Below are positions 16,529-25,420 of a stretch of 64,000 nt of DNA, one piece after another. Both the position numbers and the translations under genes were made by a program. How positions within the stretch are numbered: position 1 is the stretch's first letter; each line of letters begins with the position of its first letter. Origin of the DNA: Chryseobacterium gleum (GTDB lineage: Bacteria; Bacteroidota; Bacteroidia; Flavobacteriales; Weeksellaceae); the NCBI RefSeq assembly GCF_900636535.1, contig NZ_LR134289.1:1674001-1738000 (forward strand), written 5' to 3'. The notes under the pieces were generated by a model. The model worked only from the letters and a program-made list of their open reading frames with translations. It did no database searches and had not been told where the DNA came from.

Positions 16529-16876
16529 TGAGCAATACAAAAATAAGGATTTATTTTTCTTTGCGTTTGATGTTTACGGTAAAATTTTGTTGAAAGTATG
16601 AACCAGAAAGTCATTGCGAACCGAAGGTGAAGCAATCTCAATATAGCTCGTAATCCATTGGTTGAAAAACGCAAAGCCGCAAAGTTTTTCACAACAATCT
16701 GTATATTTTTTTTAAGCGCAAAGATTTTATCTCCGATAAAATTTCAACGGCGAGTTTGTCATTCCGAGCAAAGCAAGGAATTTCAACTTCATATTAAAGG
16801 TATTTCCCGCAGATTACCCAGATCATTTCGTAGTAACTTCAACCATAAGAACCGAAGGGTCATAGACCGACCGTAA
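16529..16876. repeat. Intergenic repeat cluster
   Basis: No real gene is seen. It contains a 'gtcattgcgaa...gaagcaatctc' word, a composite GCGCAAAGATTTTATCTCCGAT...attccgagcaaagcaa block (16716-16780) that recurs at 27821-27907, and a 'cccgcagattacccagat' word (16801-16823). A 72-codon frame across it is made of these repeats and is not credible. Confidence 0.6.
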
Positions 16877-17518
16877 TTATTTACGATAAACCCAATCCTT
16901 AGCCGGAGCAATCCAGTCATTAAGTGCTTTGAAAAGGAAACCATGATTAAGTCCCGTATTAAGTTCTATTTCCTTAAAATCTTTAATGTGAGACCTGATG
17001 AACCTCTGTTCATGCGACATCAGAACATGGCCGTCATCAGATTTTTCAGTGATGGAAAGTATTCTTCCATATAATCTGAAATTTTTATCTTTTTCTAGAG
17101 AATCATCTTTAAAACTGGCTCCAATAATCACAAATTTTAATTGCGGATTCTTCTCATAGTAAGAAACATATTGTGCAATATATCCTCCCTGGGAAGTTCC
17201 TATTACTGCAATATTTCCAGCAGGGACTCCTTTTTTCATAAGACTGTCAATCTGTTTTTTCACCTTTCCTGCATACACTATAGGATCTGTATCTGCTTTT
17301 CTTTTTTCAGAAATCACAACCGTATTGTTCTCCTTTAGTTGATGAAGTATTGCTTCATATTCTGCCACTCCGTATTTTGGATGCTTTTCCTCCAAAGAAT
17401 GGTCTTCCAGAAATTTATTATGCAGAAAGAAAATATAGTGTTTTTGCTGAGAATTCTGTCCATAGATGATGATTGAGAAAACAGACAGTAATGCAATATA
17501 AATATCCCTGAGCTTCAT
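16877..17518 (-). CDS. Secreted alpha/beta hydrolase
   Basis: An alpha/beta hydrolase of 213 residues with a signal peptide (cleavage near ...IIIYGQ, about residue 21). The nucleophile elbow is GTSQG (107-111, S109), and a late histidine occurs in LNHGFLF. It is small for the family, with no obvious lid. Its product probably acts in the periplasm or outside as an esterase. The gene is transcribed alone, 130 bases downstream of the small ECF-linked gene and its very strong terminator. Confidence 0.8.
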   Translation of the reverse strand: MKLRDIYIALLSVFSIIIYGQNSQQKHYIFFLHNKFLEDHSLEEKHPKYGVAEYEAILHQLKENNTVVISEKRKADTDPIVYAGKVKKQIDSLMKKGVPAGNIAVIGTSQGGYIAQYVSYYEKNPQLKFVIIGASFKDDSLEKDKNFRLYGRILSITEKSDDGHVLMSHEQRFIRSHIKDFKEIELNTGLNHGFLFKALNDWIAPAKDWVYRK

Positions 17519-17578
17519 GATAACCGAACTTTTTATAATACAAATGTAGCGTTAAAAAGGTTTATATAAAGTGTTTAA

Positions 17579-17624
17579 ATAAAAAAATTCCGGCGCGGGA
17601 AGCAAAGCTTCCCGCGCCGGAATT
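17579..17624 (-). terminator. GC-rich 18-bp terminator hairpin
   Basis: Arms 17586-17603 and 17607-17624 are perfectly complementary over 18 bp with an AAA loop. On the minus strand a run of T follows. It ends the ECF sigma operon transcribed toward it. The GC-rich stem stands out in this AT-rich genome. Confidence 0.9.
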
Positions 17625-17651
17625 AAACAATTTCAATTTAGTTCTTATGGA

Positions 17652-17909
17652 TTATGCTTCGCAGGTATTATCCTTTTTGCAGCATCTTGAACCGAATTCC
17701 TTTTTGAACTTTCCTTTCAGTTCCTGATAATCCTCATCATTCATTTCTCTGATCTTATCTGCCAGTCCGAAAGGGGATTTTTCTTTGATTCCGTATTCGT
17801 CAAAAATACCTTTAATAAATCTTTTTCTTTGTGCGGCTTTTTTAGCAATTAAGACTACACCCACAACGGCTAGTGCTCCAAGAGCTCCTTTTAATGCTGA
17901 ATTTTTCAT
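17652..17909 (-). CDS. Small membrane protein, last gene of ECF sigma operon
   Basis: A protein of 85 residues. An N-terminal hydrophobic helix (about 8-24, GALGALAVVGVVLIA) precedes a charged helical tail (REMNDEDYQELKGKFKKEF) and a Cys-rich end (CCKKDNTCEA). The tail resembles that of the 110-residue protein encoded upstream. It is probably co-transcribed with the sigma factor gene, with a 91-base gap. A role in sigma control or metal sensing is inference. Confidence 0.75.
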   Translation of the reverse strand: MKNSALKGALGALAVVGVVLIAKKAAQRKRFIKGIFDEYGIKEKSPFGLADKIREMNDEDYQELKGKFKKEFGSRCCKKDNTCEA

Positions 17910-18000
17910 TTTTTCAAAATTTTAAATTTTACTACTTCTTGTTTTTTATAGAGACGAATGAATTTTAATTTTACTTTACTACTTCTTTCAAATTTTTAAA

Positions 18001-18333
18001 TTATTCGTTATTTCTGTTGAAGAATCCTCCGGAGCATTTGTTTCTCCAGACTTCCTTGAATTTCTCTCTTTCCTCAGGAGACAAACCTGCCATTTTTTCT
18101 CTCATTTTTCTTTCCTTGAAATCTCTCATTCCTTTACCGAAATGAAAACCTCCGAAAAGAATTTTGCTTAAGATCAGTATTCCCATTGCCTGCCAGAAAG
18201 TAATTGTTTTCACTCCTAAAATCTCAGGAAGAAGACAGTTCCAAAGCATCATTACAATCCATGTAACGGCAGCTAAAATTAATGGCGGGCATAACAATAA
18301 AAAAATCCAACCCTTTTTGTGTTTATGATTCAT
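18001..18333 (-). CDS. Small two-span membrane protein next to ECF sigma factor
   Basis: A protein of 110 residues with two hydrophobic helices (about 9-33 and 43-62) and a cytosolic-looking charged tail, KMREKMAGLSPEEREKFKEV, ending WRNKCSGGFFNRNNE. The LSPEEREKFKE element recalls CpxP/Spy-type helices but there is no signal peptide. It starts 11 bases after the sigma factor gene, so it is a candidate anti-sigma or sensor component. It is not a recognised anti-sigma family. Confidence 0.75.
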   Translation of the reverse strand: MNHKHKKGWIFLLLCPPLILAAVTWIVMMLWNCLLPEILGVKTITFWQAMGILILSKILFGGFHFGKGMRDFKERKMREKMAGLSPEEREKFKEVWRNKCSGGFFNRNNE

Positions 18334-18344
18334 AATTTCTTTTT

Positions 18345-18923
18345 CTAACTTTTTAAATCTTCGTATAATTTTCTCAATCTGTTTCTTAAGTGCTTCACAG
18401 CATAGTTTTTTCTGCTGATGATGGTTTTGATGTTTTCTCCCTGTTCATCGGCGATCTCCTGGAGGGTTTTGTCGTTCAGTTCATTTTCTACGTAGACCAG
18501 CCTTTGTTTTTCGGGAAGTTCATCAAGCGCCTCAAACAGTTTTTTCCAGATTTCATCCTGAAACATCTTTACTTCAGGGCCTGCGCTTTCGTCCATCAAA
18601 AGGATATCTTTGATAGAGAACTCACCGTCTTCGTCTTCATATACGAAATCTTCAAGATTTTCTGTTTTCTTTTTACGGTAACGGTCGGTAATTTTATTTG
18701 CCGTCACCCTGTACAGCCAGCCTCCAACGTTTACGATCTCAGAAAGATTCGTAAGGCTACTGAACTGATACCACACTTCCTGCAGAATATCTTCCGCATC
18801 CTCCGTGTTTTTCACTTTGGGACGAATATAGGACATCAGCTTCCCTCCGTAGTTGGAAACGGTCTGTGAGATGATGCTTTCTTTCTCCTTCTGTGGCATT
18901 GTTATTTTTTCGACAACCTCCAT
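18345..18923 (-). CDS. ECF-type RNA polymerase sigma factor
   Basis: A sigma-70 family ECF factor of 192 residues. Region 2 (about 20-90) contains EDAEDILQEVWYQF and WLYRVTANKITDRYRKK. Region 4 (about 125-180) contains LDELPEKQRLVYVENELNDKTLQEIADEQGENIKTI with a helix-turn-helix. It heads an operon with two small membrane proteins (18001 and 17652) that may control it. The regulon and signal are unknown. Confidence 0.93.
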   Translation of the reverse strand: MEVVEKITMPQKEKESIISQTVSNYGGKLMSYIRPKVKNTEDAEDILQEVWYQFSSLTNLSEIVNVGGWLYRVTANKITDRYRKKKTENLEDFVYEDEDGEFSIKDILLMDESAGPEVKMFQDEIWKKLFEALDELPEKQRLVYVENELNDKTLQEIADEQGENIKTIISRKNYAVKHLRNRLRKLYEDLKS

Positions 18924-19364
18924 ACTGATATGACGGTTAGCCTTTTGGTTTTACTTTAATAAATTTAAAATATTTTTCTTACAATTCAGTTTTTCTTTTA
19001 TCCATCGGTTTTTTATCTTCTCAATTATCCCCGGATTACTCATTACTCATTACTCATTACTCATTACTCATTACTTATATTTGAGGGAGCTTTTTCCCGC
19101 TATCCGCTCATACTCCTCACGCCAGAACATCCCACACTCCTGCCCTCAGACTCTCCCATTCATGTTCCGGGGTAACCGCTTCTATCGGGGCTAAGCTGAT
19201 GAGTGATAATTGGTAATTGATGAATGATAAAGATTTTTTATCCATTCTCAATTTCTGACGTCATTTGAGATTCCTACGGAATGACACAATTGTAATGATA
19301 GTTGATCCATACAGCTTGTCATTCCGTAGGAATCTAAACACCCACCTAGTCATAATAACAAAAA
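18924..19364. repeat. Repeat-rich spacer with heptamer tandem repeat and inverted repeat
   Basis: No gene is seen. ATTACTC is repeated head to tail 5.9 times at 19035-19075. AGATTCCTACGGAATGACA (19268-19286) and its perfect complement (19317-19335) form a 19-bp inverted repeat around 30 bases; the same word recurs around 53.8-54.2 kb. Confidence 0.8.
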
Positions 19365-19392
19365 GAAACGGAAGACCTGAGCCTTCCGTTTC
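19360..19392 (-). terminator. S9 peptidase terminator
   Basis: GAAACGGAAG (19365-19374) pairs with CTTCCGTTTC (19383-19392). On the minus strand a TTTTTG run follows. Confidence 0.85.
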
Positions 19393-19412
19393 AAACATTA
19401 TAAAATTATAGG

Positions 19413-21419
19413 TTACTTATTAAAATTTTCAGCAAAGAATCCTAACATTGACTTATAAAGTTCAATCCTGTTAGGCTCTTTTCCAAATCCGTGTCCTTCA
19501 TCATATTTTACCAGATAAGGAACTTCAAATCCTTTGGCACGCGTCGCTTTTACAATCTGATCAGATTCATTGATATTAACCCTTGGATCATTAGCTCCCT
19601 GAACTACAAATAAAGGCTTTTTGATCTTATCAATCTGGTAAACCGGGGAAACTTCCTTAGCAATTTTTGCTTCCTCGGGATTGTCAAGGTCATACCAGAT
19701 CTGTTTTACCATTTCTTTATAAGGTTTCCAGTATTCAGGGAAAGAATCAAAGAAAGTAAAGATGTTGGATACGCCTACATAATCTACTCCACAAGCATAT
19801 AAATCCGGAGTTTTAATCAGTCCCATCAATGTTGCATATCCACCATGGCTTCCTCCGTAAATGGCTACTTTATCCTTATCTACCCATCCCTGTTCAATGG
19901 CATATTTTACTCCGTCTTCCACATCATCCATTGCTTTTCTTCCGATCTGTTTGTAACCGGCTTTCTGGAATGATTTTCCGTATCCTCCGGAAATTCTGAA
20001 GTTCACCTGAAGCGTAGCATATCCACGGCTTGCAAAAAGCTGTGCTTCCGGATTGAATCCCCAGCTGTCTCTGATTCCCTGAGGGCCACCGTGAGGATTT
20101 ACAATCAAGGGAACTTTTTTACCTTCCAGTGCTGCTTTAGGTAATGTAATATATCCATGGATTGTTAATCCGTCTCTGCTTTTAAATTCGATAGGTCTCA
20201 TCTCGGCCATATCTTCTTCCTTCAGCTGTGGCATCAGGTTATACAGAAGTTTGGTTTGCTTGGTCTTGGTATCATATTCATAATAAGTTCCATAGAGCTT
20301 ATCACTTCCTACAATAACCAGAAGTTTATCATTATTATCATCAGAAGAAACAATTCCAAATTCTTTGTCTCCAAACTGAGCTTTTAATTTATCATGTATT
20401 TCCTTATAAAATTTACTTACTGGAACCGTTTCTCCTTTGGTTCCTTCATAGCTGATGTAATCAAGCTCATAGTTTCTGTTTTTACCTGCAGTACTTATTG
20501 AGCTTACATCATATACCGGATTGGAATAAATTTCTTTAATCACAGCATTTTTCTTAAGATCATACAGTACAATCCTCGCTTTATCGCTATCCAGATTGGT
20601 TACTACATAGGCTTCATCTTTGTTTTTAGAATTTTCATTAAATTCAATAATACTGAAGGTATCAGACCAGTCTGCAGATTTGATCAGATTAAATTTGTCA
20701 GTCTGCAGGTCTTTATAATAGGTTTTTGTCGTTAATCCGTTTTCAAGAACGCTGTATCCTCTCAGATTTCCGTCTTTATCAAAAAGGTAATCATCAATAG
20801 GGCTGTTGACATCTTTATTTTCATACAGCTGGGTCATTTCTCCGGTAACGAAATTGATTTTAAATGGTTCAAAGATCTGTTTGTTGTTTTTATTCATGGT
20901 CACCACAACGAAATCCGTATCCTTTATCGGAATAATTGACTGTACTTTTACGCCATCAAACGGTGTCAGATCTTTCTGATTGCCTCCATCTATATCTGTA
21001 GCGTAAAGGTGAATATTTTCATTTCCTCCTCTATCCTGTGTATAGAAAAGACGTTTTTTGTTCAGCCATCCGTAACCTCTTATGAGGTCATCTTTCTCAA
21101 CAATAGCTTTGGTAATTTTCCCGGTACCAAGATCTTTAACATAGACGTGATTCTTTTTATCCTGATCTTTTTCTTTATAAGAAAGGTACTTTCCGTCAGG
21201 AGAGATTTTAAATGCTGAAGCTTTTGGTCTTGCAAAATAATCTTCAACTTTGTATTTAAAGTTTCCCTTGTCGTAAGAAATAAGCTTTTCAAGATTGGCT
21301 TTGGAAGATGGCAAAGTAGGATCTCCCGGCAGTTTGGCAGTAGAACTTTGTGCGTTGATCATAATAGTAGACAGTACAATATAGGCTGTACCGAAAATTT
21401 TGGGATTCAGTAGATTCAT
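19413..21419 (-). CDS. S9 family prolyl oligopeptidase-like peptidase
   Basis: An exported serine peptidase of 668 residues. A signal peptide occupies about the first 23 residues. An N-terminal beta-propeller (about 50-400) is followed by the alpha/beta hydrolase domain. The catalytic triad candidates are S524 in GGSHGGYA, D611 in GANDPRVN and H643 in DEGHGFGKE. This matches Bacteroidota dipeptidyl/acylaminoacyl peptidases that cleave short peptides in the periplasm. The gene is monocistronic with its own terminator. Confidence 0.94.
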   Translation of the reverse strand: MNLLNPKIFGTAYIVLSTIMINAQSSTAKLPGDPTLPSSKANLEKLISYDKGNFKYKVEDYFARPKASAFKISPDGKYLSYKEKDQDKKNHVYVKDLGTGKITKAIVEKDDLIRGYGWLNKKRLFYTQDRGGNENIHLYATDIDGGNQKDLTPFDGVKVQSIIPIKDTDFVVVTMNKNNKQIFEPFKINFVTGEMTQLYENKDVNSPIDDYLFDKDGNLRGYSVLENGLTTKTYYKDLQTDKFNLIKSADWSDTFSIIEFNENSKNKDEAYVVTNLDSDKARIVLYDLKKNAVIKEIYSNPVYDVSSISTAGKNRNYELDYISYEGTKGETVPVSKFYKEIHDKLKAQFGDKEFGIVSSDDNNDKLLVIVGSDKLYGTYYEYDTKTKQTKLLYNLMPQLKEEDMAEMRPIEFKSRDGLTIHGYITLPKAALEGKKVPLIVNPHGGPQGIRDSWGFNPEAQLFASRGYATLQVNFRISGGYGKSFQKAGYKQIGRKAMDDVEDGVKYAIEQGWVDKDKVAIYGGSHGGYATLMGLIKTPDLYACGVDYVGVSNIFTFFDSFPEYWKPYKEMVKQIWYDLDNPEEAKIAKEVSPVYQIDKIKKPLFVVQGANDPRVNINESDQIVKATRAKGFEVPYLVKYDEGHGFGKEPNRIELYKSMLGFFAENFNK

Positions 21420-21561
21420 AACTTATATTTTAAGGGTTAAAAGTTATTGAAAGCACCTTTTTAAAATAATAAAATCAAGTGCATTTATACAATAAGACAC
21501 ATTAACCCTATAAAATGTTACAATTTTCTATCACTTAATTAAAAAAACATTATGAATATGA

Positions 21562-21591
21562 AAAAAGACAGCCTTTCCCGACTGTCTTTTT
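21562..21591 (-). terminator. Terminator abutting the DoxX stop codon
   Basis: AAAAAGACAG (21562-21571) pairs with CTGTCTTTTT (21582-21591). The stem begins in the stop codon of the DoxX-like gene; runs of T lie on both sides. Confidence 0.85.
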
Positions 21592-22049
21592 TAGTGTAAA
21601 TAAATTCCGAAATACCACGTCCAGGCAATTAAAATAATCTGCATGGGGATCCTTTGATAATAAAGGTATTTCATCCCGGGACCTGTATAATCTGCTTTAA
21701 AAATATTGATCTTTTTCCTGGAGGAATTGATGTTGGCAATAAAAACCAATACATAAAAAATGATCAGTAAAACAGCTGTAGTTTCACGGATGGACGGAAT
21801 CATGAGGCCAATCCCTGCCGCAATTTCCAGTACCCCTGTAAAATAGACCCAAAACAGTTTTCCGGGAATAAAATCAGGGATCATCATCGCCATTCCTTTT
21901 TGGAATTTAAAATGCGAAAAGCCTGTAAAGATGATAAAAACAGTCATTCCCAGGTTTCCCGAAAATATTAAATCCGGTTTCCCATGAAAAAGAAAAGTTG
22001 CCAGCAAAGCCAGAATACATGTTCCCAAAAGTATGACAAGTAGTTTCAT
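21591..22049 (-). CDS. DoxX-like membrane protein
   Basis: An integral membrane protein of 152 residues with four hydrophobic helices. FTGFSHFKFQKGMAMMIPDFIPG and GVLEIAAGIGLMIP match the DoxX/DUF417-like quinol-associated family; function in Bacteroidota is unclear, possibly redox-related. It is the last gene of the minus-strand run of START/VOC genes and carries a terminator overlapping its stop. Confidence 0.8.
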   Translation of the reverse strand: MKLLVILLGTCILALLATFLFHGKPDLIFSGNLGMTVFIIFTGFSHFKFQKGMAMMIPDFIPGKLFWVYFTGVLEIAAGIGLMIPSIRETTAVLLIIFYVLVFIANINSSRKKINIFKADYTGPGMKYLYYQRIPMQIILIAWTWYFGIYLH

Positions 22050-22135
22050 AGTTGATAATAGGTTGCAGGTTACAGGGATTAGGCTCAGGTATCAGTTTTA
22101 AACTTGAGACCTTGAACTCTAAACGTTGAATTATA

Positions 22136-22594
22136 TTATACTGAATCAAGGCTAACTCCTTCTGCAAGGCTTTTTACAATCATGAGCCCTTTTGTAAATC
22201 CTGTATTGAGATGATCCTGCCATTCTTTTTCAACCTGAACCTCTGTATGAAGTTTTGTTTTCCCATCGAAGTCGATCAGGAAATATTTCTCAAAACTGCC
22301 GCTCCATTCCATTACTTCTTTGCTATGTATATCTTCATGACCTTCCTTATCTATCATTCCCAGATGTTTGAATACAACCTGTCTCGGTTCATCAAGACTG
22401 TCTATGGTAGAAACCATGCCTTCTCCACTGGCATTAACGAAGTAAGTTTTTCCGCCTACCTTCCAATCGGATTTCATGACGGATCCTTCTGCAAAGTAAC
22501 GGGTCCATTCGCTATATGTTTCAGGGCTCCAGAGAATATCCCAGACTTTCTGCATGGGAGCATCAATTACTGTTTCGTATGATAAAATTTCCAT
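22136..22594 (-). CDS. SRPBCC (START/AHSA1-like) domain protein
   Basis: A helix-grip ligand-binding protein of 152 residues. MEILSYETVIDAPMQKVWDI and the paired strands up to KSLAEGV are typical of the SRPBCC/polyketide-cyclase superfamily. It is a paralogue of the gene just upstream (22631) with similar start and end. No ligand can be assigned. It lies in a run of small proteins of the same kind. Confidence 0.85.
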   Translation of the reverse strand: MEILSYETVIDAPMQKVWDILWSPETYSEWTRYFAEGSVMKSDWKVGGKTYFVNASGEGMVSTIDSLDEPRQVVFKHLGMIDKEGHEDIHSKEVMEWSGSFEKYFLIDFDGKTKLHTEVQVEKEWQDHLNTGFTKGLMIVKSLAEGVSLDSV

Positions 22595-22630
22595 ATTTTA
22601 ATTTTTATGATTTGTATTATTTGGCGGCTC

Positions 22631-23059
22631 CTACAGTTGATTTTCCGAAAGGTGTTTCACAAGTGACATGGCTTTTGGAAATTTCTCCTCAAAAAATTCT
22701 TTAAATTCTGCAGGAGTCTGAATCTCAGTCCTCAGCAAAGTTCCTTCTTCGTTTTCCTTCAGGAAGTAAGCTTCTGTAGCCTCACCCCAGTCCTGAGGAA
22801 CTTCAATACCATCGTAAATCTCACCCAGATGCAGAAATGTTATTTCCTCGTTAGGAATTACTTTTTCTACCCTGCTGTACATTCCGTTGTTTTTTGGGTC
22901 AAGAAATTTAACAATATTATTTTCTTCCAACGTTCCTTCATAAAAAGAACCGTCTGTAAAAGCTGATGTCCATTGCCTGTAGGTAATATCACCCCAGAGG
23001 ACACTCCATACTTTTTCAGGTTCGGCATTGATTTCTATTTCGTATGATAATTTTTCCAT
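22631..23059 (-). CDS. SRPBCC (START/AHSA1-like) domain protein
   Basis: A protein of 142 residues with the same fold as its neighbour at 22136: MEKLSYEIEINAEPEKVWSV at the N-terminus and a C-terminal amphipathic helix (FPKAMSLVKHLSE). The two probably arose by local duplication and then diverged. There is no signal peptide. The upstream spacer contains tandem repeats (23085-23116 and 23166-23192). Confidence 0.85.
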   Translation of the reverse strand: MEKLSYEIEINAEPEKVWSVLWGDITYRQWTSAFTDGSFYEGTLEENNIVKFLDPKNNGMYSRVEKVIPNEEITFLHLGEIYDGIEVPQDWGEATEAYFLKENEEGTLLRTEIQTPAEFKEFFEEKFPKAMSLVKHLSENQL

Positions 23060-23084
23060 TTTTTAAGTATTAAGTGGTGGTAAT

Positions 23085-23192
23085 GGGTTGGAGGGTTGGA
23101 GGGTTGGAGGGTTGGAGGGTTTGAGAGTGAGAGAGTTTGAGGGTGAATGAAATTACTGATCAATCACTTCTAACTTCTAACTTCTAACTTCC
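23085..23192. repeat. Octamer and heptamer tandem repeats
   Basis: GGGTTGGA is repeated four times (23085-23116) and decays into a gagag-rich tract. ACTTCTA is then repeated three times (23166-23186) with a degenerate fourth. This non-coding spacer lies between the START and SDR genes. Confidence 0.85.
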
Positions 23193-23209
23193 AGCCTCCG
23201 GCTTCTATC

Positions 23210-24049
23210 TTATCCTCCGACAAAATCACCGCCGTTAATATGAATGATTTCCCCGGTGATATAACTTGCATCTTTTGAAGCAAGAAAAACATAAGCTGGT
23301 GCTACTTCAGAAGGCTGTCCCGCACGTTTCAGCGGAGTATCTTTTCCAAATGAGTCAAGGTCATCAAACGCTTCTTTCACCAGTGGGGTCCAGATAGGTC
23401 CGGGTGCAATTCCGTTCACCAGAATTTCTTTTTCTGCGAGGTTATCTGCCAGAGACCGGATAAAAGACAAAACAGCTCCTTTTGTAGCCGCATAATCTAT
23501 CAGATGATCACTTCCACGGTATGCTGTGACAGAGGTTGTACAGATGATACGTCCTCCTTTTCCTATCAATGGAAGAAAATTTCTGGTGAACGAAATCATG
23601 GAAATGATATTGGTCTCAAACGTTTCCTGAATCTGCTCATCAGAAATCTTTTCCAAACTTGTTTTCGAGGTATGTATTCCGGCGTTGTTGATCAGAATAT
23701 CAAGGCTCTTCCACTCTGCTTTAATTTTGTCTGCGCACTTTGTTCTGAATGTTTTCCTGGTGAGATCTCCTTTGATCAGGATACACTTCTGCCCTTCTTT
23801 TTCAACCAGTTTCTGAGTTTCTCTGGCATCGTCGTCACTTTCTTTATAGATAATGGCAACATCTGCTCCTTCTCTTGCAAAATGAACGGCTACAGCCTGT
23901 CCTATGCCACTGTCTCCCCCGGAAATCACTGCTTTTTTCCCTTGCAGCTTCCGGCTTCCCTGATAATCATTCCGGATAATTTCCGGAAACAGCCCTTCTT
24001 TAGGGACCTTTGACTTAGAGTCTGATTTGTTCTGTGTTTTCATATGCAA
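23210..24049 (-). CDS. SDR family oxidoreductase (YghA/glucose dehydrogenase-like)
   Basis: A short-chain dehydrogenase of 279 residues with an N-terminal extension (PKEGLFPEI...) seen in the YhdF/YghA-type stress SDRs. The nucleotide-binding loop is GGDSGIG (44-50), NNAG follows near residue 125, and the active site is Y-x3-K in YAATKGA. It ends in INGGDFVGG. NAD(P) is the likely cofactor; the substrate is unknown. An in-frame ATG two codons downstream is an equally plausible start. Confidence 0.9.
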   Translation of the reverse strand: MHMKTQNKSDSKSKVPKEGLFPEIIRNDYQGSRKLQGKKAVISGGDSGIGQAVAVHFAREGADVAIIYKESDDDARETQKLVEKEGQKCILIKGDLTRKTFRTKCADKIKAEWKSLDILINNAGIHTSKTSLEKISDEQIQETFETNIISMISFTRNFLPLIGKGGRIICTTSVTAYRGSDHLIDYAATKGAVLSFIRSLADNLAEKEILVNGIAPGPIWTPLVKEAFDDLDSFGKDTPLKRAGQPSEVAPAYVFLASKDASYITGEIIHINGGDFVGG

Positions 24050-24091
24050 ATCTTTTTTCTCTAAACCACATCAAACAATACGCCGAAATCA

Positions 24092-24958
24092 TTAAGAGTT
24101 ATAGGCATCTTCCAGATCCTGAATGATGATTTTCTGCATTTTCATCATAGCCTGAACTACTTTATAGGCTTTTTCCTGATCGGAATCGTTCATCAGCTGA
24201 ATGAGTTTTTTAGGGACAATCTGCCAGCTCAGGCCATATTTATCTTTCAGCCAGCCGCACATACTTTCTCTTCCTCCGTCCGCCGTCAGTGTATTCCAGT
24301 AATGATCGGTTTGCTGTTGGTCATCTGTCATCACCACCAATGATATTCCTTCATTGAAATCAAACGGATGATCATAGGAATTATCCATGCAGAATAAGTT
24401 GTAGTTATCAATGACAAAATGAGCATGCTGAACATTTTCTGCCGGTTCCGGAATGTCATGTCCCTCACTTCCTGCTCCATACGCTAATATGTTTCCTATG
24501 TTTGAGTTGGGAAATGTCTTCGTATAAAGCTCCATCGCTTCTTTAGCTTTTCCATTGTTTGCATGGATAAACATCAAAGTAGGAATTATTTTCTGGTCGC
24601 TTGCTTTTTCTCCCAGGAATAACTGCCATGTTACTCCGTATTTATCCTGAACCCATCCGTATTTCGGGCTCCATGAGTAAGACCCCAGTTCCATGAGGGC
24701 TATTCCGCCATCCAATAACCTGTCCCAGTATTTTTGAACTTCGTCTTCCGTCTCACAGATTACCATAAAAGAAATGGAAGGATTTTTTTTAAAATGCGGA
24801 CCACCATTCAACAGCATCAGTCTTTGTCCGAACAGGTCAATGTTCATTACAACAGGAGTATCTGCTGTGATCTCTCCTTCAAAAACATTACAGTAAAATT
24901 CTGCAGATTGTTTGGCGTCGCCGTCATACCAGAGACATGGGAAAATATCGTTGTTCAT
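24092..24958 (-). CDS. Two-domain VOC family protein (PhnB-like)
   Basis: A tandem PhnB-like/3-demethylubiquinone methyltransferase-like protein of 288 residues. Both halves carry the hallmark pattern: FPCLWYDGDAKQSAEFYCNV...WQLFLG in the first (about 5-125) and TLMFIHANNGKAKEAMELYT...WQIVPK in the second (about 130-260). Usual metal ligands are poorly conserved, as is common for PhnB homologues. No reaction can be assigned. Confidence 0.87.
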   Translation of the reverse strand: MNNDIFPCLWYDGDAKQSAEFYCNVFEGEITADTPVVMNIDLFGQRLMLLNGGPHFKKNPSISFMVICETEDEVQKYWDRLLDGGIALMELGSYSWSPKYGWVQDKYGVTWQLFLGEKASDQKIIPTLMFIHANNGKAKEAMELYTKTFPNSNIGNILAYGAGSEGHDIPEPAENVQHAHFVIDNYNLFCMDNSYDHPFDFNEGISLVVMTDDQQQTDHYWNTLTADGGRESMCGWLKDKYGLSWQIVPKKLIQLMNDSDQEKAYKVVQAMMKMQKIIIQDLEDAYNS

Positions 24959-25145
24959 AACTTTATATTTAAATGGGTTGATAGATGTATTTTTATTTTT
25001 GTCTTATGGATCATTCCGTTTCAAAACGAATAAAATGCTGTGAAAAGTTTTACCATAAATAACAGCAAAGAAATATGATGTCTTTGCATCTGAAAGTGAT
25101 TTCTTATCTGCAATGACACCTTAGAAATGCCAGGTTGAATACTTA

Positions 25146-25385
25146 TTATGCCTCTTTAAAACATACCTGATGCTCTTTCATATAATTCTTCAGTTTAAGC
25201 ATCGTATTTTTTCCGAAACCATGAAGCTGCATGATTTCTTTTTCGGAATAATCTGACAGTTTTTCCAAAGAATTTATTTTTTCTTTTTCCAGAGCCTTTC
25301 TTGCCGGTATTGCTATAACCCCGTGAAGAAATTCTTCTTTGGAATCATAATTAAAAGCATACATTGAATTTAAACTCTTTGACAT
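25146..25385 (-). CDS. Helix-hairpin-helix protein resembling RNA polymerase alpha CTD
   Basis: A protein of 79 residues. PARKALEKEKINSLEKLSDYSEKEIMQLHGFGKNTMLKLKNYM is an HhH2/alpha-CTD-like fold (LHGFGKNTM is the hairpin). It could bind DNA or protein. The frame is open to 25403, but MSKSLNSMYAF at 25385 is the better start. It sits alone among START/VOC genes. Confidence 0.8.
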   Translation of the reverse strand: MSKSLNSMYAFNYDSKEEFLHGVIAIPARKALEKEKINSLEKLSDYSEKEIMQLHGFGKNTMLKLKNYMKEHQVCFKEA

Positions 25386-25420
25386 GATAACTAAATTGAT
25401 CATGGCTACAAAAAATATTG

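Noticed and set aside
16658..16876. 72-codon frame on the plus strand
   Set aside because: Made almost wholly of dispersed repeat words (cgcaaag, attccgagca, cccgcagatt).
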